In this document: positions 9,132 through 17,711 of the stretch, piece by piece
How the letters are laid out: each line of letters begins with the position of its first letter
How positions within the stretch are numbered: position 1 is the first letter of the stretch
Source: JBKEAJ01 sp047975005
GTDB lineage: Bacteria > Bacteroidota > Bacteroidia > Bacteroidales > Prolixibacteraceae
Length of the DNA stretch: 64,000 nucleotides
Direction of reading: 5' to 3'
NCBI GenBank assembly: GCA_047975005.1
Contig: JBKECW010000075.1
Location: forward strand, 19,181 to 83,180
Position numbers and translations under genes: made by a program
The notes under the pieces: model-generated
What the model was told of the DNA's origin: nothing
Databases searched by the model: none
Seen by the model: the letters and a program-made list of their open reading frames with translations, nothing else

Positions 9132-10433
9132 ATGAAAACGAGAATAATAACAATAGTAGGCTTGTCAGCATTGCTAGCTAGTTGTGTTTCTAGCCAGCAG
9201 GCAGGGGGGTATGACGACTCTTATTACGTTCCAGGAGAGTCCCTTGCAACAACAAGTCAACGTAAGAGTGCTGCCAAAGAAAATGGGCAGGTTGTCATTT
9301 CTCATGTTACTGATAATGAGGATGGAACTAAGACTATGCAGAACTTTATAGCTGATAGTAAAAATAGCGACGAATATATAGATGTTCAGCTTCAGAATTT
9401 GAAAACTCTTGGTAGCAACAAGACCGATACAACTCTATACTACGATGGAGAAAACGACTATACAATCAATAACTATTATGTTGATGATGACGAGTTGTCA
9501 TATACCGCGCGTTTGAGAAACTTTCACGATGTGTATGTTTATGATCCGGATCAGGTAGTTGTTGTTGACAACACTCCCTCGTGGAACTTCTCGGTGGGTC
9601 TTGGTTGGGGATATCCTTATTGGGGTTACTCATCATGGTATGACCCATATTGGAGCTGGGGTGGATATTATGGCACTGGTTGGGGCTGGGGTGGAGGATA
9701 CTACGGACCTGGTTGGGGCTGGGGCGGAGGATACTACGGACCTGGTTGGGGGCATGGTTATTGGGGAGGCGGTTATTACTCCAATAATTATACCTACGGA
9801 CCACGTTATAGCAGGTCTGCGTCTAGTGGAAGAAGGTACTCTACGGGTACAAACAGAAGCTCGCGCGGAGAGGCTACGGTAGGTCGCACCGGTTCTGGAC
9901 GTGTTGCCACAACTAGATCATCAAGCTCAAGAGGATCCTCTGGACGTGTTGCCACAACTAGGATGGATACTAGATCAAGTGGCTCAAGAGTAGCTAGCTC
10001 AAGAGGGACAATAAGTTCTCGTCCTACAACTTCTATACGAAACTCAGCAGCAACAACACGAGCGATAAGCTCAGGTTCAAGAGTTTCGACAACTCGCTCA
10101 GCGGCAGCGACAAGACCAAGTACGAGACCGAGTACAATATCTAGGGCTAACTCTAACTCAGGCTCGTCTAGAAGTACGTATTCAAGAAGTTCAAACTCTA
10201 GAAATAGTACGTATAGCCGATCAAGTTCAAGCAGGAGTAATTCCTCATACGGCAGGTCTGGCTCAAGCCGTAGTAACTCTTCTTATAGCCGACCTAGCTC
10301 AAGCTCAAGGTCTAGCGGTAGCGTTAGTCGCTCATCCGGATCTTTTGGTGGCAGTCGTTCTTCGGGCTTTGGCTCTGGAGGAGGAAGAAGTTTTGGCGGA
10401 GGTGGCTCTAGAGGCGGTGGAGGACGTCGCTAA
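9132..10433 (+). CDS. low-complexity lipoprotein, Gly/Trp/Tyr repeats and Ser/Arg-rich tail
   Basis: No assigned function. From the ATG at 9132 (433 aa) the N-terminus is a lipoprotein signal ending LLASC. A further in-frame start at 9108 would bury that signal and is rejected. About residues 20-150 look like a folded acidic region (YYDGENDYTINNYY, YTARLRNFHDVYVYDP). Next come aromatic repeats with the 11-residue unit GWGWGGGYYGP. The last 190 or so residues are almost entirely Ser, Arg, Thr, Gly and Asn, ending in a Gly/Arg run. Such a tail is probably disordered, basic and surface- or peptidoglycan-facing; that is inference. A porin-like gene follows 49 bases downstream on the same strand. 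Confidence 0.85.
   Translation: MKTRIITIVGLSALLASCVSSQQAGGYDDSYYVPGESLATTSQRKSAAKENGQVVISHVTDNEDGTKTMQNFIADSKNSDEYIDVQLQNLKTLGSNKTDTTLYYDGENDYTINNYYVDDDELSYTARLRNFHDVYVYDPDQVVVVDNTPSWNFSVGLGWGYPYWGYSSWYDPYWSWGGYYGTGWGWGGGYYGPGWGWGGGYYGPGWGHGYWGGGYYSNNYTYGPRYSRSASSGRRYSTGTNRSSRGEATVGRTGSGRVATTRSSSSRGSSGRVATTRMDTRSSGSRVASSRGTISSRPTTSIRNSAATTRAISSGSRVSTTRSAAATRPSTRPSTISRANSNSGSSRSTYSRSSNSRNSTYSRSSSSRSNSSYGRSGSSRSNSSYSRPSSSSRSSGSVSRSSGSFGGSRSSGFGSGGGRSFGGGGSRGGGGRR
9678..9743 (+). repeat. 33-bp in-frame tandem repeat in the lipoprotein gene
   Basis: Two complete 33-base copies (9678-9710 and 9711-9743) differ at one base. A partial third copy starts at 9744 and a degenerate one lies upstream. 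Each unit encodes GWGWGGGYYGP, so copy-number change would keep the frame. Confidence 0.9.
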
Positions 10434-10482
10434 TAGTTGATTAGTAAAAAAATATAGTGATAGTATAATAAATAATAGAGTT

Positions 10483-11988
10483 ATGAAGAAAAACATTCTG
10501 TTGCTACTTGCTTTTATGCCGTTTGTATTAGATGCTCAGAGTATTAATGATTATATGAATATCTCAACAAACAGGTATCAATCTACCGCAAAGGCTACGT
10601 CTATGGGTAATGCCATCGGCGCCTTAGGAGGAGATGCATCAAATGCATCTACAAATCCTGCTGGTTTAGGATTGTACCGCAGGAGTGAGTTTAATTTTTC
10701 CACGGGATTGTCGTTTAATGATGCCGAAACTACAGGGGCATACAAAGGTTCTGATGATATCGTTAGAGCACATATAAATCAGTTTGCCTACATCGTTCCG
10801 TTCTCGGCAAGAAGAGGAGGCTCACTGGTTAGTAGTACTATTGGTTTTGGGATGAATAAGATTGCAGATTTTAACAGAAACAGGTATATGTCTGCTGTTA
10901 ATGGAAATTCGTCTATGCTCGATCACCACACTGATTATTATAATAATATTAGTGTTGATGATGCTATTAACAAGCCTATCCCCTTCACATCGGGTAACGA
11001 TTCAGAGGCTGCCTATAATGCGTGGGTTATAGATGGAGATAATGCTTCTGGATATACAAATAGAATTGCTCAAGGGAATTATAAAGGGCAAGAGGTGTAT
11101 CGTACTGTAGAAGAACGAGGTCGTATAAATGAATGGTTTATATCCGGTGCCTTGAACTTCAATAATAAGCTTTATTTAGGAGCAACATTTGGTATTCAAG
11201 ATTTGAAATATTACAATAGCATTATTCACGAGGAGTTCTCCTTATCAGCAGCTACTGCAAACATTGATGGAGTAGATTATTATCTTGACAGATATTCGCA
11301 GAATAGTGATTTATATGTCTCGGGAGCAGGATACAACTTGAAGCTAGGTGCCGTGTATAGGGTTACCAATGAACTGCGCTTTGGTCTGGCATTTCATACT
11401 CCTACATACTATTATTTGAATGAAGATTACCTTGTTAATGTATTCTCTGATCAAATAAATGCGACTACGGATGAGAAGAAGTATTTTGATACAGATCAAC
11501 CTAATAATTATAACGAGTATGGTTTGCGCACTCCATTGCGCTTGATTGCGAGTGGTAGTTACATAATAGGTAAAGATGCCTCTATTAATGCGGAGTACGA
11601 GTATGTTAATTACAACAGAGGGAAGTTTGATAATGAAAGAGTGTATGGCGTAGAAAATAATATGATAAGAAACTCGCTTGCAAGTGGTCATAATTTTAGG
11701 ATTGGGGGTGAGTATAATGTTAGTCCAGCCTTTTCTTTTAGAGCTGGATACGAATATTACTCGTCTGCTTATAATTCTTCGAATATAAATTCAGATGCTT
11801 TTTATCAGACCTTAAATGCAGGCTTTGGGTATAGGTGGAAATTCACATACATCGACATGGCTTATAGAGCTGGGTGGACAGAATATTACACATTGCCATA
11901 TTATGCGTATGATGCTAACAACGATCCATTGTTGAAAAATAGAATTATGGACAACTTAGTTATGTTGACATTGGGCTTTAGATTTTAA
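10483..11988 (+). CDS. outer-membrane beta-barrel protein, OmpP1/FadL/TodX-like
   Basis: 501 aa with a signal peptide (about 1-18, ending LDAQ). A segment with NPAGLGLYRRSEF follows, typical of the FadL-like hatch region in Bacteroidota transporters. The rest is rich in alternating hydrophobic/aromatic strands and the C-terminus ends in a strand finishing with Phe (MLTLGFRF), as expected for an outer-membrane barrel. The family moves hydrophobic molecules across the outer membrane; the substrate here is unknown. It is downstream of the lipoprotein gene and followed by a strong terminator. Confidence 0.85.
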   Translation: MKKNILLLLAFMPFVLDAQSINDYMNISTNRYQSTAKATSMGNAIGALGGDASNASTNPAGLGLYRRSEFNFSTGLSFNDAETTGAYKGSDDIVRAHINQFAYIVPFSARRGGSLVSSTIGFGMNKIADFNRNRYMSAVNGNSSMLDHHTDYYNNISVDDAINKPIPFTSGNDSEAAYNAWVIDGDNASGYTNRIAQGNYKGQEVYRTVEERGRINEWFISGALNFNNKLYLGATFGIQDLKYYNSIIHEEFSLSAATANIDGVDYYLDRYSQNSDLYVSGAGYNLKLGAVYRVTNELRFGLAFHTPTYYYLNEDYLVNVFSDQINATTDEKKYFDTDQPNNYNEYGLRTPLRLIASGSYIIGKDASINAEYEYVNYNRGKFDNERVYGVENNMIRNSLASGHNFRIGGEYNVSPAFSFRAGYEYYSSAYNSSNINSDAFYQTLNAGFGYRWKFTYIDMAYRAGWTEYYTLPYYAYDANNDPLLKNRIMDNLVMLTLGFRF

Positions 11989-12018
11989 AGAGTAAATTAA
12001 GTTAGTTCTTTTTTTTTG

Positions 12019-12050
12019 AAGGCTATCCAAATTTTGTTGGATAGCCTTTT
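12019..12050 (+). terminator. terminator after the FadL-like gene
   Basis: AAGGCTATCCAA (12019-12030) pairs with TTGGATAGCCTT across a short loop and a T run follows. The T-rich upstream side suggests it could also work leftward. Confidence 0.88.
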
Positions 12051-12095
12051 ATTATGTGCGACAGCTCTTGTGAAGGCTTATTGATTAGCCTTTGA

Positions 12096-12126
12096 TTGCT
12101 TAATAAACAAAAATAGCGTAAATTTG
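12096..12126 (+). promoter_or_regulatory. promoter of the porE operon
   Basis: TTG at 12096-12098, a 20-base spacer, then TAAATTTG at 12119-12126. It lies 37 bases before the porE ATG, so both boxes and the spacing fit the Bacteroidetes consensus. Confidence 0.7.
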
Positions 12127-12163
12127 CGCAGTTTGGTTACAGATAAAGATAAAAAAGAATAGG

Positions 12164-14140
12164 ATGAGAATCAGAATATTATTAATATATATTGTTACAT
12201 CGGTAGTGCTCTTTGGCTGCTCTGCAGAATATTATACCCATCAGGGAGATAAAGCATTTAAGAGGGGGATGTACGAGAAAGCAACAAAGAAATACCGCAA
12301 GGCATCTAAGAAAAATGTCTCTAATGCACGAGGCGAAATCTACCTTAAATTAGCAGAATGTTATCGAAGATATGGGAAATATGACAACTCTCGTGCATGG
12401 TATAAAAACACTGTGAATAGAAATGTGGGGGGGGGAGACGCTTTATTGCATTATGCCGACATGTTAAAGAATAATGGTGATTATGAAACAGCAAAAGAGT
12501 TGTACTCAACAATACTAAGTCAAGACGAGAATAATAAATTAGCAAAAAATGGACTTGAAGCATGCAATAATATAGAGTCGTGGACAGATAAAACTCACCC
12601 CTATGTAGTAGAAAACCTAAAAGAAGTTAACTCTTATGCAAATGATTTCTGCTCGCAATATCTAGGGAATAAGAAAGACGAAATAATATTCACTTCCAAT
12701 CGGCGAGGGACAACAGGCAAAGCAAAAAGTGATGTCACAGGAGAATTGTATTACGATATTTTTTATTCGAGATTTAGCAGAGAAGGGCAGTCGTGGGAGA
12801 AGCCTCGCTTGCTCGAAACAAATGGGCTTATCGACACAGAGGATGACGAAGGAGTTGTTTCTGTGTCTGAAGATGGGGCTGCTATTTACTTTACTCGTTG
12901 TCAATATGACAAGCAGTCGGATATATCATCAGCAATTTATCTGACAAATCAAACACGCGGCAACTATTCGGAGCCAGTCTTGATAAAATTGGGACTAGAC
13001 TCTTTAGTTGCAGCACATCCCGCAATTAGTCCCGATGGCAAAACGCTATACTTTGTCTCCAATCGGAGAGGAGGTTACGGAGGAAATGATATTTGGAAAG
13101 CAACTAAAATAGATAACGGTGGAGAGTGGGGGATGCCGACAAACTTAGGCGCAGGTGTAAACACTCCCGGTAATGAGATGTTCCCATATGTAGATCCCAA
13201 TGGCACTCTGTACTTCTGTTCTGATGGTCAGCCCAATATGGGAGGATTTGATATCTTTAGGGTGGACAAGGATATAAATAATGTGGAAGAAATAGTAAAC
13301 ATGGGCATTCCGTTCAATTCGGTAGGAGATGATTTTGGGATTGTATTTCTCGATACAGACCTTGAAGAAGGGATGTTTACGTCAAATAGAGATGGATCAA
13401 GAAATGATGATATATATAGTTTTATGGTGCCGCCCGTGAAGCAAGAGCTGTTTGGGCGAGTATTTGACGAAGGAACGTCATCGCAAATTGATGGAGCAAC
13501 AGTTAGAGTCATAGGTACAGATGGTACGAATCTCAGAATAAGTGCTGTAAAAGGAGAGTTTAACACGCTTCTAAAGCCGGAGGTGAGATATGTAGTAGTT
13601 GCATACAAAGACGGTTATCTTAATGATAAGGACACCTTTTCTACGCTAGGGATTGATGATAGTAAGCTGTTTCATGTAGACCTGTCGCTAACGCCTACAC
13701 GAGACCCAATAAAGATAAATAATATATACTTTGAATTTGGTAAATGGGATCTGTTGCCAGAGTCAAAGGGAGCATTGGATAGTTTAGCGGATTTGCTAAG
13801 GACTAATCCTAATATCACAATAGAATTAATGGCTCATACTGACCATGTTGGCGGGACGGCCTCAAACTCTGAGTTGTCGCAAAAGCGAGCCCAGTCGGTT
13901 GTTAATTACCTAATTTTGGAAGGAGGTATAAACAAAAAAAGAATGATCGCAAAAGGATATGGAGAGACATGGCCTAAAACAGTTGATGCTGCAATTGCGA
14001 AAGAATATCCATTCTTAAGAGTTGGTCAGGTGCTGACAGAAAGCTTTATAAACGGGTTGTCGGAAAAACAGAAAGAGATAGCAACAATGCTGAATAGGCG
14101 TATTGAGTTTAGGGTAACAAGTAGTGACTTCGATGATTAA
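12164..14140 (+). CDS. porE: type IX secretion lipoprotein PorE
   Basis: 658-aa periplasmic lipoprotein that links the T9SS to peptidoglycan. The signal ends in LFGC (Cys19). TPR-like helices follow (about 25-135), then a PD40/WD40-type beta-propeller with repeated SNRRG motifs (about 150-435). A carboxypeptidase-regulatory-like domain (about 440-515) and an OmpA-C domain (about 516-658) complete it. The OmpA part carries AHTDHVGG with Asp560 and Arg575 in the usual peptidoglycan-binding positions. This four-part order is the published architecture of PorE in Porphyromonas gingivalis. Oddity: nine consecutive G bases (12427-12435) encode Gly89-Gly91 in the TPR region. An Na+/H+ antiporter gene begins 9 bases after the stop. 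Confidence 0.9.
   Translation: MRIRILLIYIVTSVVLFGCSAEYYTHQGDKAFKRGMYEKATKKYRKASKKNVSNARGEIYLKLAECYRRYGKYDNSRAWYKNTVNRNVGGGDALLHYADMLKNNGDYETAKELYSTILSQDENNKLAKNGLEACNNIESWTDKTHPYVVENLKEVNSYANDFCSQYLGNKKDEIIFTSNRRGTTGKAKSDVTGELYYDIFYSRFSREGQSWEKPRLLETNGLIDTEDDEGVVSVSEDGAAIYFTRCQYDKQSDISSAIYLTNQTRGNYSEPVLIKLGLDSLVAAHPAISPDGKTLYFVSNRRGGYGGNDIWKATKIDNGGEWGMPTNLGAGVNTPGNEMFPYVDPNGTLYFCSDGQPNMGGFDIFRVDKDINNVEEIVNMGIPFNSVGDDFGIVFLDTDLEEGMFTSNRDGSRNDDIYSFMVPPVKQELFGRVFDEGTSSQIDGATVRVIGTDGTNLRISAVKGEFNTLLKPEVRYVVVAYKDGYLNDKDTFSTLGIDDSKLFHVDLSLTPTRDPIKINNIYFEFGKWDLLPESKGALDSLADLLRTNPNITIELMAHTDHVGGTASNSELSQKRAQSVVNYLILEGGINKKRMIAKGYGETWPKTVDAAIAKEYPFLRVGQVLTESFINGLSEKQKEIATMLNRRIEFRVTSSDFDD
12427..12435 (+). 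repeat. nine-G homopolymer inside porE
   Basis: An uninterrupted run of nine G in AT-rich coding DNA, read as V-G-G-G (codons gtg ggg ggg gga). A one-base slip would shift the frame about 90 residues into a 658-residue protein. Confidence 0.95.
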
Positions 14141-14149
14141 GGTGGGAGG

Positions 14150-15595
14150 ATGAAGGAGAAACTTAATTATTTTAAAGCGTTAGTACCAATAATCTTTCTT
14201 AGCATATTGCTTTCAGTCAATGTATCTATTTTTGAGGATTCCCTGTCTGGTCCTAACCAACTGGCACTGTTGCTTTCGGGTTTTGTCGGAGCATTAATAA
14301 TATGGTGGTCAGGAGGAAACTGGGACGTTGTTTTTGAGCGAGTGTTATACTCAATTGGGAAAGCCATGCCGTCGGTACTTATATTGTTATTTATAGGTTC
14401 ATTAGTAGGGTCTTGGTTGATTAGTGGTACTGTTCCTACATTAATATATTACGGTCTAAATCTGCTTAGTCCCATGTTTTTCTTGCCCTCGACGGTAATT
14501 ATTTGCGCTATTGTATCTGTTATAACAGGTAGCTCGTGGTCTACCATTGCCACAATAGGAGTTGCACTACTTGGAGTGGGCGACGCATTCCAGATTGATA
14601 AATCTATTGTTGCCGGAGCTGTAATCAGCGGGGCGTATTTTGGAGACAAAATTTCACCATTGAGCGACACTACCAACTTGGCATCGTCAATGGCAGGGAC
14701 AGACTTGTTCAGACATATTCGTTATATGTTATTTACTACTGTCCCGTCTATATTGATAACCCTATTAATATTTACATTTATCGGTATCGGGCAAGGTTCG
14801 GGCGTTAGTATGACAGAGATAGAGCATTTTAAGACAGTTATTTCCGAGAGTGTCAATATTACCCCCTGGTTGTTGTTAGTGCCGATATCCTTGTTTGTTA
14901 TAATATCCTTGAAGATGCCAGCTCTGCCTGCCTTGATGATAGCTTCCTTAATTGGCTGTGTTAGTGCGGTGATTTTCCAGCCACATTTGGTTGAGCAGGT
15001 AGCAGGAGGGGGACACAGTTTGTTGGTATCTTCCTATAAGGGGTGCTTCACGGCAATGTTTGAAGGTTTTCAAGTTAACACTACTGATGCTGATATTTCT
15101 AATCTTCTTTCCACTTCAGGGATGCAGGGGATGCTGAATACGGTGTGGTTGATACTGTCGGCAATGTTCTTCGGCGGAGTTATGGAGGGGGGCGGTTTGT
15201 TGCAGGTTCTAGTGTCTCCCTTGGTCAAGAGAGTAACAACAGCAGGAGGATTGGTAACATCAACGGTTGTTACCTGCATATTTTTTAACATTGTTGTGTC
15301 CGACCAATATTTGGCAATTGTAGTTCCCGGTAGATTATACCAGAGAGCATTTAAGAAGCAAGGATTAGCACCCGAGGTGCTTAGTCGGTCATTGGAAGAT
15401 TCGGGGACGATTACCTCTGTTTTGGTGCCGTGGAATAGTTGTGGAGCTACGCAGTCAAAGGTTTTGGGGGTAGCAACATTGTCATATCTGCCTTATTGCT
15501 TCTTTAATCTAATTAGCCCAGTGATGTCTATTCTATTCGCAGTATTAGGTATTAGAATAAGGCGAAATACACATGCTGATAATCATCCAAATTAG
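14150..15595 (+). CDS. Na+/H+ antiporter, NhaC family
   Basis: 481-aa inner-membrane protein with about eleven hydrophobic segments. Family motifs include GSSWSTIATIGVALLGVGDA, GAYFGDKISPLSDTTNLA (the charged, probably ion-binding region) and VPWNSCGATQSKVLGVATL. NhaC proteins exchange Na+ for H+ at alkaline pH. The ATG lies 9 bases after the porE stop with no promoter between, so it should be on the porE mRNA. This is the second cation/proton antiporter in the window and belongs to a different superfamily branch from the one at the left edge. Confidence 0.9.
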   Translation: MKEKLNYFKALVPIIFLSILLSVNVSIFEDSLSGPNQLALLLSGFVGALIIWWSGGNWDVVFERVLYSIGKAMPSVLILLFIGSLVGSWLISGTVPTLIYYGLNLLSPMFFLPSTVIICAIVSVITGSSWSTIATIGVALLGVGDAFQIDKSIVAGAVISGAYFGDKISPLSDTTNLASSMAGTDLFRHIRYMLFTTVPSILITLLIFTFIGIGQGSGVSMTEIEHFKTVISESVNITPWLLLVPISLFVIISLKMPALPALMIASLIGCVSAVIFQPHLVEQVAGGGHSLLVSSYKGCFTAMFEGFQVNTTDADISNLLSTSGMQGMLNTVWLILSAMFFGGVMEGGGLLQVLVSPLVKRVTTAGGLVTSTVVTCIFFNIVVSDQYLAIVVPGRLYQRAFKKQGLAPEVLSRSLEDSGTITSVLVPWNSCGATQSKVLGVATLSYLPYCFFNLISPVMSILFAVLGIRIRRNTHADNHPN

Positions 15596-15646
15596 ATAAT
15601 AAAGAAATAAAGCAAAAGGAGAGGTAAAATATTTACAAAAAGATGC

Positions 15647-15676
15647 TTGCATAAAAAATAAAAATATGTACTTTTG
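15647..15676 (+). promoter_or_regulatory. promoter of rpsU-xerC
   Basis: TTG at 15647-15649, a 19-base spacer, TACTTTTG at 15669-15676. The rpsU ATG is 41 bases further on after an A-rich leader. Confidence 0.7.
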
Positions 15677-15717
15677 CAGTCAGAAAAATAAAAACAAAAA
15701 ATTTAAACAAGAGAAAT

Positions 15718-15909
15718 ATGATTATTGTTCCAGTAAAAGATGGCGAAAACATAGAACGCGCTTTAAAAAGGTTCAAGAGGAAATTTGAAAAGACAGGTGT
15801 TGTACGTGAGGTTAGAAAACGTCAGGCGTTTATTAAGTACAGCGTTAGACGTAGAGAAGAGTTGAAGAAGGCTATTTATATACAACAAATTAGAGGAAGC
15901 GAAGAGTAG
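15718..15909 (+). CDS. rpsU: 30S ribosomal protein S21
   Basis: 63 aa, the whole S21 family fold: MIIVPVKDGENIERALKRFK, then the basic FEKTGVVREVRKRQAFIK helix and a lysine/arginine-rich end. It sits near the anti-Shine-Dalgarno region of 16S rRNA in the small subunit. It is the first gene of a transcript with xerC 36 bases downstream. Confidence 0.97.
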   Translation: MIIVPVKDGENIERALKRFKRKFEKTGVVREVRKRQAFIKYSVRRREELKKAIYIQQIRGSEE

Positions 15910-15945
15910 CCTTTATTGTGATTCCTGTTTTAAGGATGCAACACT

Positions 15946-16830
15946 ATGGAAACTCGGGAATTATACTATAGATATCTGCTCAATGAATTAGGGTATTCTG
16001 ACAATACCTTGAAATCATACAAAACAGATCTCCGTCAATTCGAGGAATTTTGCACTTCGAATTTCGGGGATTTTTTGTTTAAGGATGTAAATGCAGCAAA
16101 TATCAGACGTTGGGTTGCACATCTTATGAGGAGCGGTTTAGCTCCCAAAAGTATTCGTCGCAAAATAGCCGCTCTAAAAATGTTCCACAACTATCTTAAA
16201 CAAGAGGGGATAGAGGACACAACACTAGGGCAGATTATTCTGCCGAAGTTGGAAAAACGACTTCCCGTGTTTATTAAGGCGAAAGAAATAGAGGCAATAT
16301 TTCATGACGAGAGTTTGTTTGACAATAGTTTTGAAGGTCTGCGAGATAGAGTGGTAATGGTTTTGCTTTATGCTACGGGGATGAGAGTTGACGAGCTGAT
16401 AACACTAGGTAAAGAAGATGTCGATTTTTCGGCTTGCACTATAAAAGTAACAGGCAAACGACGGAAACAGAGAATAATACCTTTTCCTAAAGAGTTTGTT
16501 CCTTCTTTGCAGGAGTATCAATCAGCATCGTTACAGATGAACGAGAGTTCCTGTTTTGTAGTAACATCTAAAGGCAAGCGCACCTACCCAATGTTGATAT
16601 ATAGAGTGGTTAGCAGAATATTGAAGCAGATGTCTAATTCCGGTAAGGTGAACCCTCATATACTGCGTCATACTTATGCAACTCACATGCTTAATAACGG
16701 AGCCGATCTTAATGCTGTGAAGGAGTTGCTTGGGCATGCAAGTTTGTCGGCAACAGAGGTGTATACGCACAATACAGTAGAGAGATTAAAAAGTGTCTAT
16801 CAGAAAAGTCACCCGTGGTCAGGCGATTAG
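15946..16830 (+). CDS. xerC: tyrosine recombinase XerC/XerD
   Basis: 294-aa site-specific recombinase that resolves chromosome dimers at dif. A SAM-like core-binding domain occupies about 1-90 and the catalytic domain about 107-285. All catalytic residues are present: Arg147 (ATGMRVDE), Lys171, His238 and Arg241 (HILRHTYATHML), His264 (LLGHASL) and Tyr273 (EVYTHN). Its chromosomal place between rpsU and hpf is the usual one for XerC in Bacteroidales, so it is a housekeeping enzyme and not the integrase of a mobile element. There is no att-like repeat around the downstream tRNAs. Confidence 0.93.
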   Translation: METRELYYRYLLNELGYSDNTLKSYKTDLRQFEEFCTSNFGDFLFKDVNAANIRRWVAHLMRSGLAPKSIRRKIAALKMFHNYLKQEGIEDTTLGQIILPKLEKRLPVFIKAKEIEAIFHDESLFDNSFEGLRDRVVMVLLYATGMRVDELITLGKEDVDFSACTIKVTGKRRKQRIIPFPKEFVPSLQEYQSASLQMNESSCFVVTSKGKRTYPMLIYRVVSRILKQMSNSGKVNPHILRHTYATHMLNNGADLNAVKELLGHASLSATEVYTHNTVERLKSVYQKSHPWSGD

Positions 16831-16974
16831 GAGCATTTCTTTTAATTGATAGATGAGAAGTGCCTGAATGAATAAATGCGATTACTTTCTGTAGGAATTG
16901 AACAAATATGAAGTTTGGCTTGTAATATAGAAGTGTGTATAGTTATATCAGAAAAGGAAGTGGTGAAATTTTAT

Positions 16975-16982
16975 TAGTTTTG
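16975..16982 (+). promoter_or_regulatory. -7 box of the hpf promoter
   Basis: TAGTTTTG, 30 bases before the hpf ATG; matches TAnnTTTG. No clear -33 box at the usual distance. The 182-base gap after xerC supports a separate promoter. Confidence 0.55.
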
Positions 16983-17012
16983 CCCGAATAATTAACAATA
17001 TAAAATAGTATC

Positions 17013-17309
17013 ATGAATATCAAAATTAATGCAGTTAGATTTACAGCAGACCAGAAGCTTGTAAGTTTTGTTGAAAAGAAGGTGTCAAAGTTAGATCAAT
17101 ATTTTGATAATATTATCGGTGCCGAGGTTATTCTTAAGGTGGATAAGCCAGAGTCTCATAATAATAAAATAGTAGAGCTGTCATTGTCTGTTCCGTCTCA
17201 CGATCATTTGTTTGTGAAGAAACAGGACGAGTCGTTTGAGAAGGCTGTAGACTCCGCAGTAGATGCAATGCGCAAGCAGATAGACAAGTACAAAGAGAAG
17301 TTGAAGTAA
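17013..17309 (+). CDS. hpf: ribosome hibernation promoting factor, short form
   Basis: 98-aa HPF/RaiA-family protein (MNIKINAVRFTADQKLVSFVEKKVSKLDQ, then KVDKPESHNNKIVEL). It binds the decoding centre of idle 30S subunits and helps store ribosomes in stationary phase. It lacks the long C-terminal dimerisation domain, so it is the short type. It is bounded by its own -7 box and a very strong terminator, and can thus be regulated apart from the tRNA-tuf operon that follows. Confidence 0.93.
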   Translation: MNIKINAVRFTADQKLVSFVEKKVSKLDQYFDNIIGAEVILKVDKPESHNNKIVELSLSVPSHDHLFVKKQDESFEKAVDSAVDAMRKQIDKYKEKLK

Positions 17310-17315
17310 ATTGTC

Positions 17316-17355
17316 ATTATCCGAGCTTTTTTTTTGAAAAAAAAGCTCGGATAAT
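17316..17355. terminator. strong bidirectional terminator after hpf
   Basis: ATTATCCGAGC followed by nine T pairs with eight A followed by GCTCGGATAAT; a single G separates the T and A runs. It insulates hpf from the next operon. Confidence 0.92.
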
Positions 17356-17386
17356 TTGGCTAGTAAATTTATAGTATCTATATTTG
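17355..17386 (+). promoter_or_regulatory. promoter of the tRNA-tuf operon
   Basis: TTTG at 17355-17358, 20-base spacer, TATATTTG at 17379-17386. This is the best consensus promoter in the window, as expected for a stable-RNA operon. Its -33 box directly abuts the hpf terminator. Confidence 0.8.
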
Positions 17387-17437
17387 CATGCCCTTAAGAA
17401 ATAAAGGGCAGATGATCTAAGAAATTATGTGTTTTTT

Positions 17438-17511
17438 GCCGGTGTAGCTCAGTTGGCCAGAGCAGCTGATTTGTAATCAGCGGGTCGGGGGTTCGAATCC
17501 CTCCATCGGCT
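17438..17511 (+). tRNA. tRNA-Thr (anticodon TGT)
   Basis: Acceptor GCCGGTG/CATCGGC, D arm GCTC/GAGC, anticodon stem GCTGA/TCAGC with loop TTTGTAA, T arm GGGGG-TTCGAAT-CCCTC. Discriminator T, and CCA is encoded at 17512-17514, unlike the other tRNAs here. Confidence 0.96.
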
Positions 17512-17515
17512 CCAT

Positions 17516-17598
17516 GGGGAGATACCGAAGCGGCCAAACGGGACAGACTGTAAATCTGTTGGATCATTCCTTCGTAGGTTCGAATCCTGCTCTCCCCA
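17516..17598 (+). tRNA. tRNA-Tyr (anticodon GTA)
   Basis: Class II tRNA of 83 bases with a long variable arm. Acceptor GGGGAGA/TCTCCCC, anticodon stem ACAGA/TCTGT with loop CTGTAAA. It starts right after the encoded CCA of tRNA-Thr and one T. CCA not encoded. Confidence 0.95.
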
Positions 17599-17638
17599 CA
17601 CACCAATTCCTTATAAGGTTTGGCATGATAATTTATAA

Positions 17639-17711
17639 GCGGGAGTAGCTCAGTTGATAGAGCATCAGCCTTCCAAGCTGAGGGTCGCGGGTTTGAGCCC
17701 CGTCTCCCGCT
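17639..17711 (+). tRNA. tRNA-Gly (anticodon TCC)
   Basis: Acceptor GCGGGAG/CTCCCGC, D arm GCTC/GAGC, anticodon stem TCAGC/GCTGA with loop CTTCCAA, T arm GCGGG-TTTGAGC-CCCGT. CCA not encoded. Confidence 0.95.

Noticed and set aside
9466..9804. Minus-strand frame with repeated SPNQVRSIL units
   Set aside because: It is the reverse of the Gly/Trp repeat in the lipoprotein gene; repetition comes from the DNA repeat, not from selection.
15946..16830. Integrase of a mobile element inserted at tRNAs
   Set aside because: The rpsU-xerC-hpf order is the normal core arrangement and I see no direct repeat of a tRNA 3' end.
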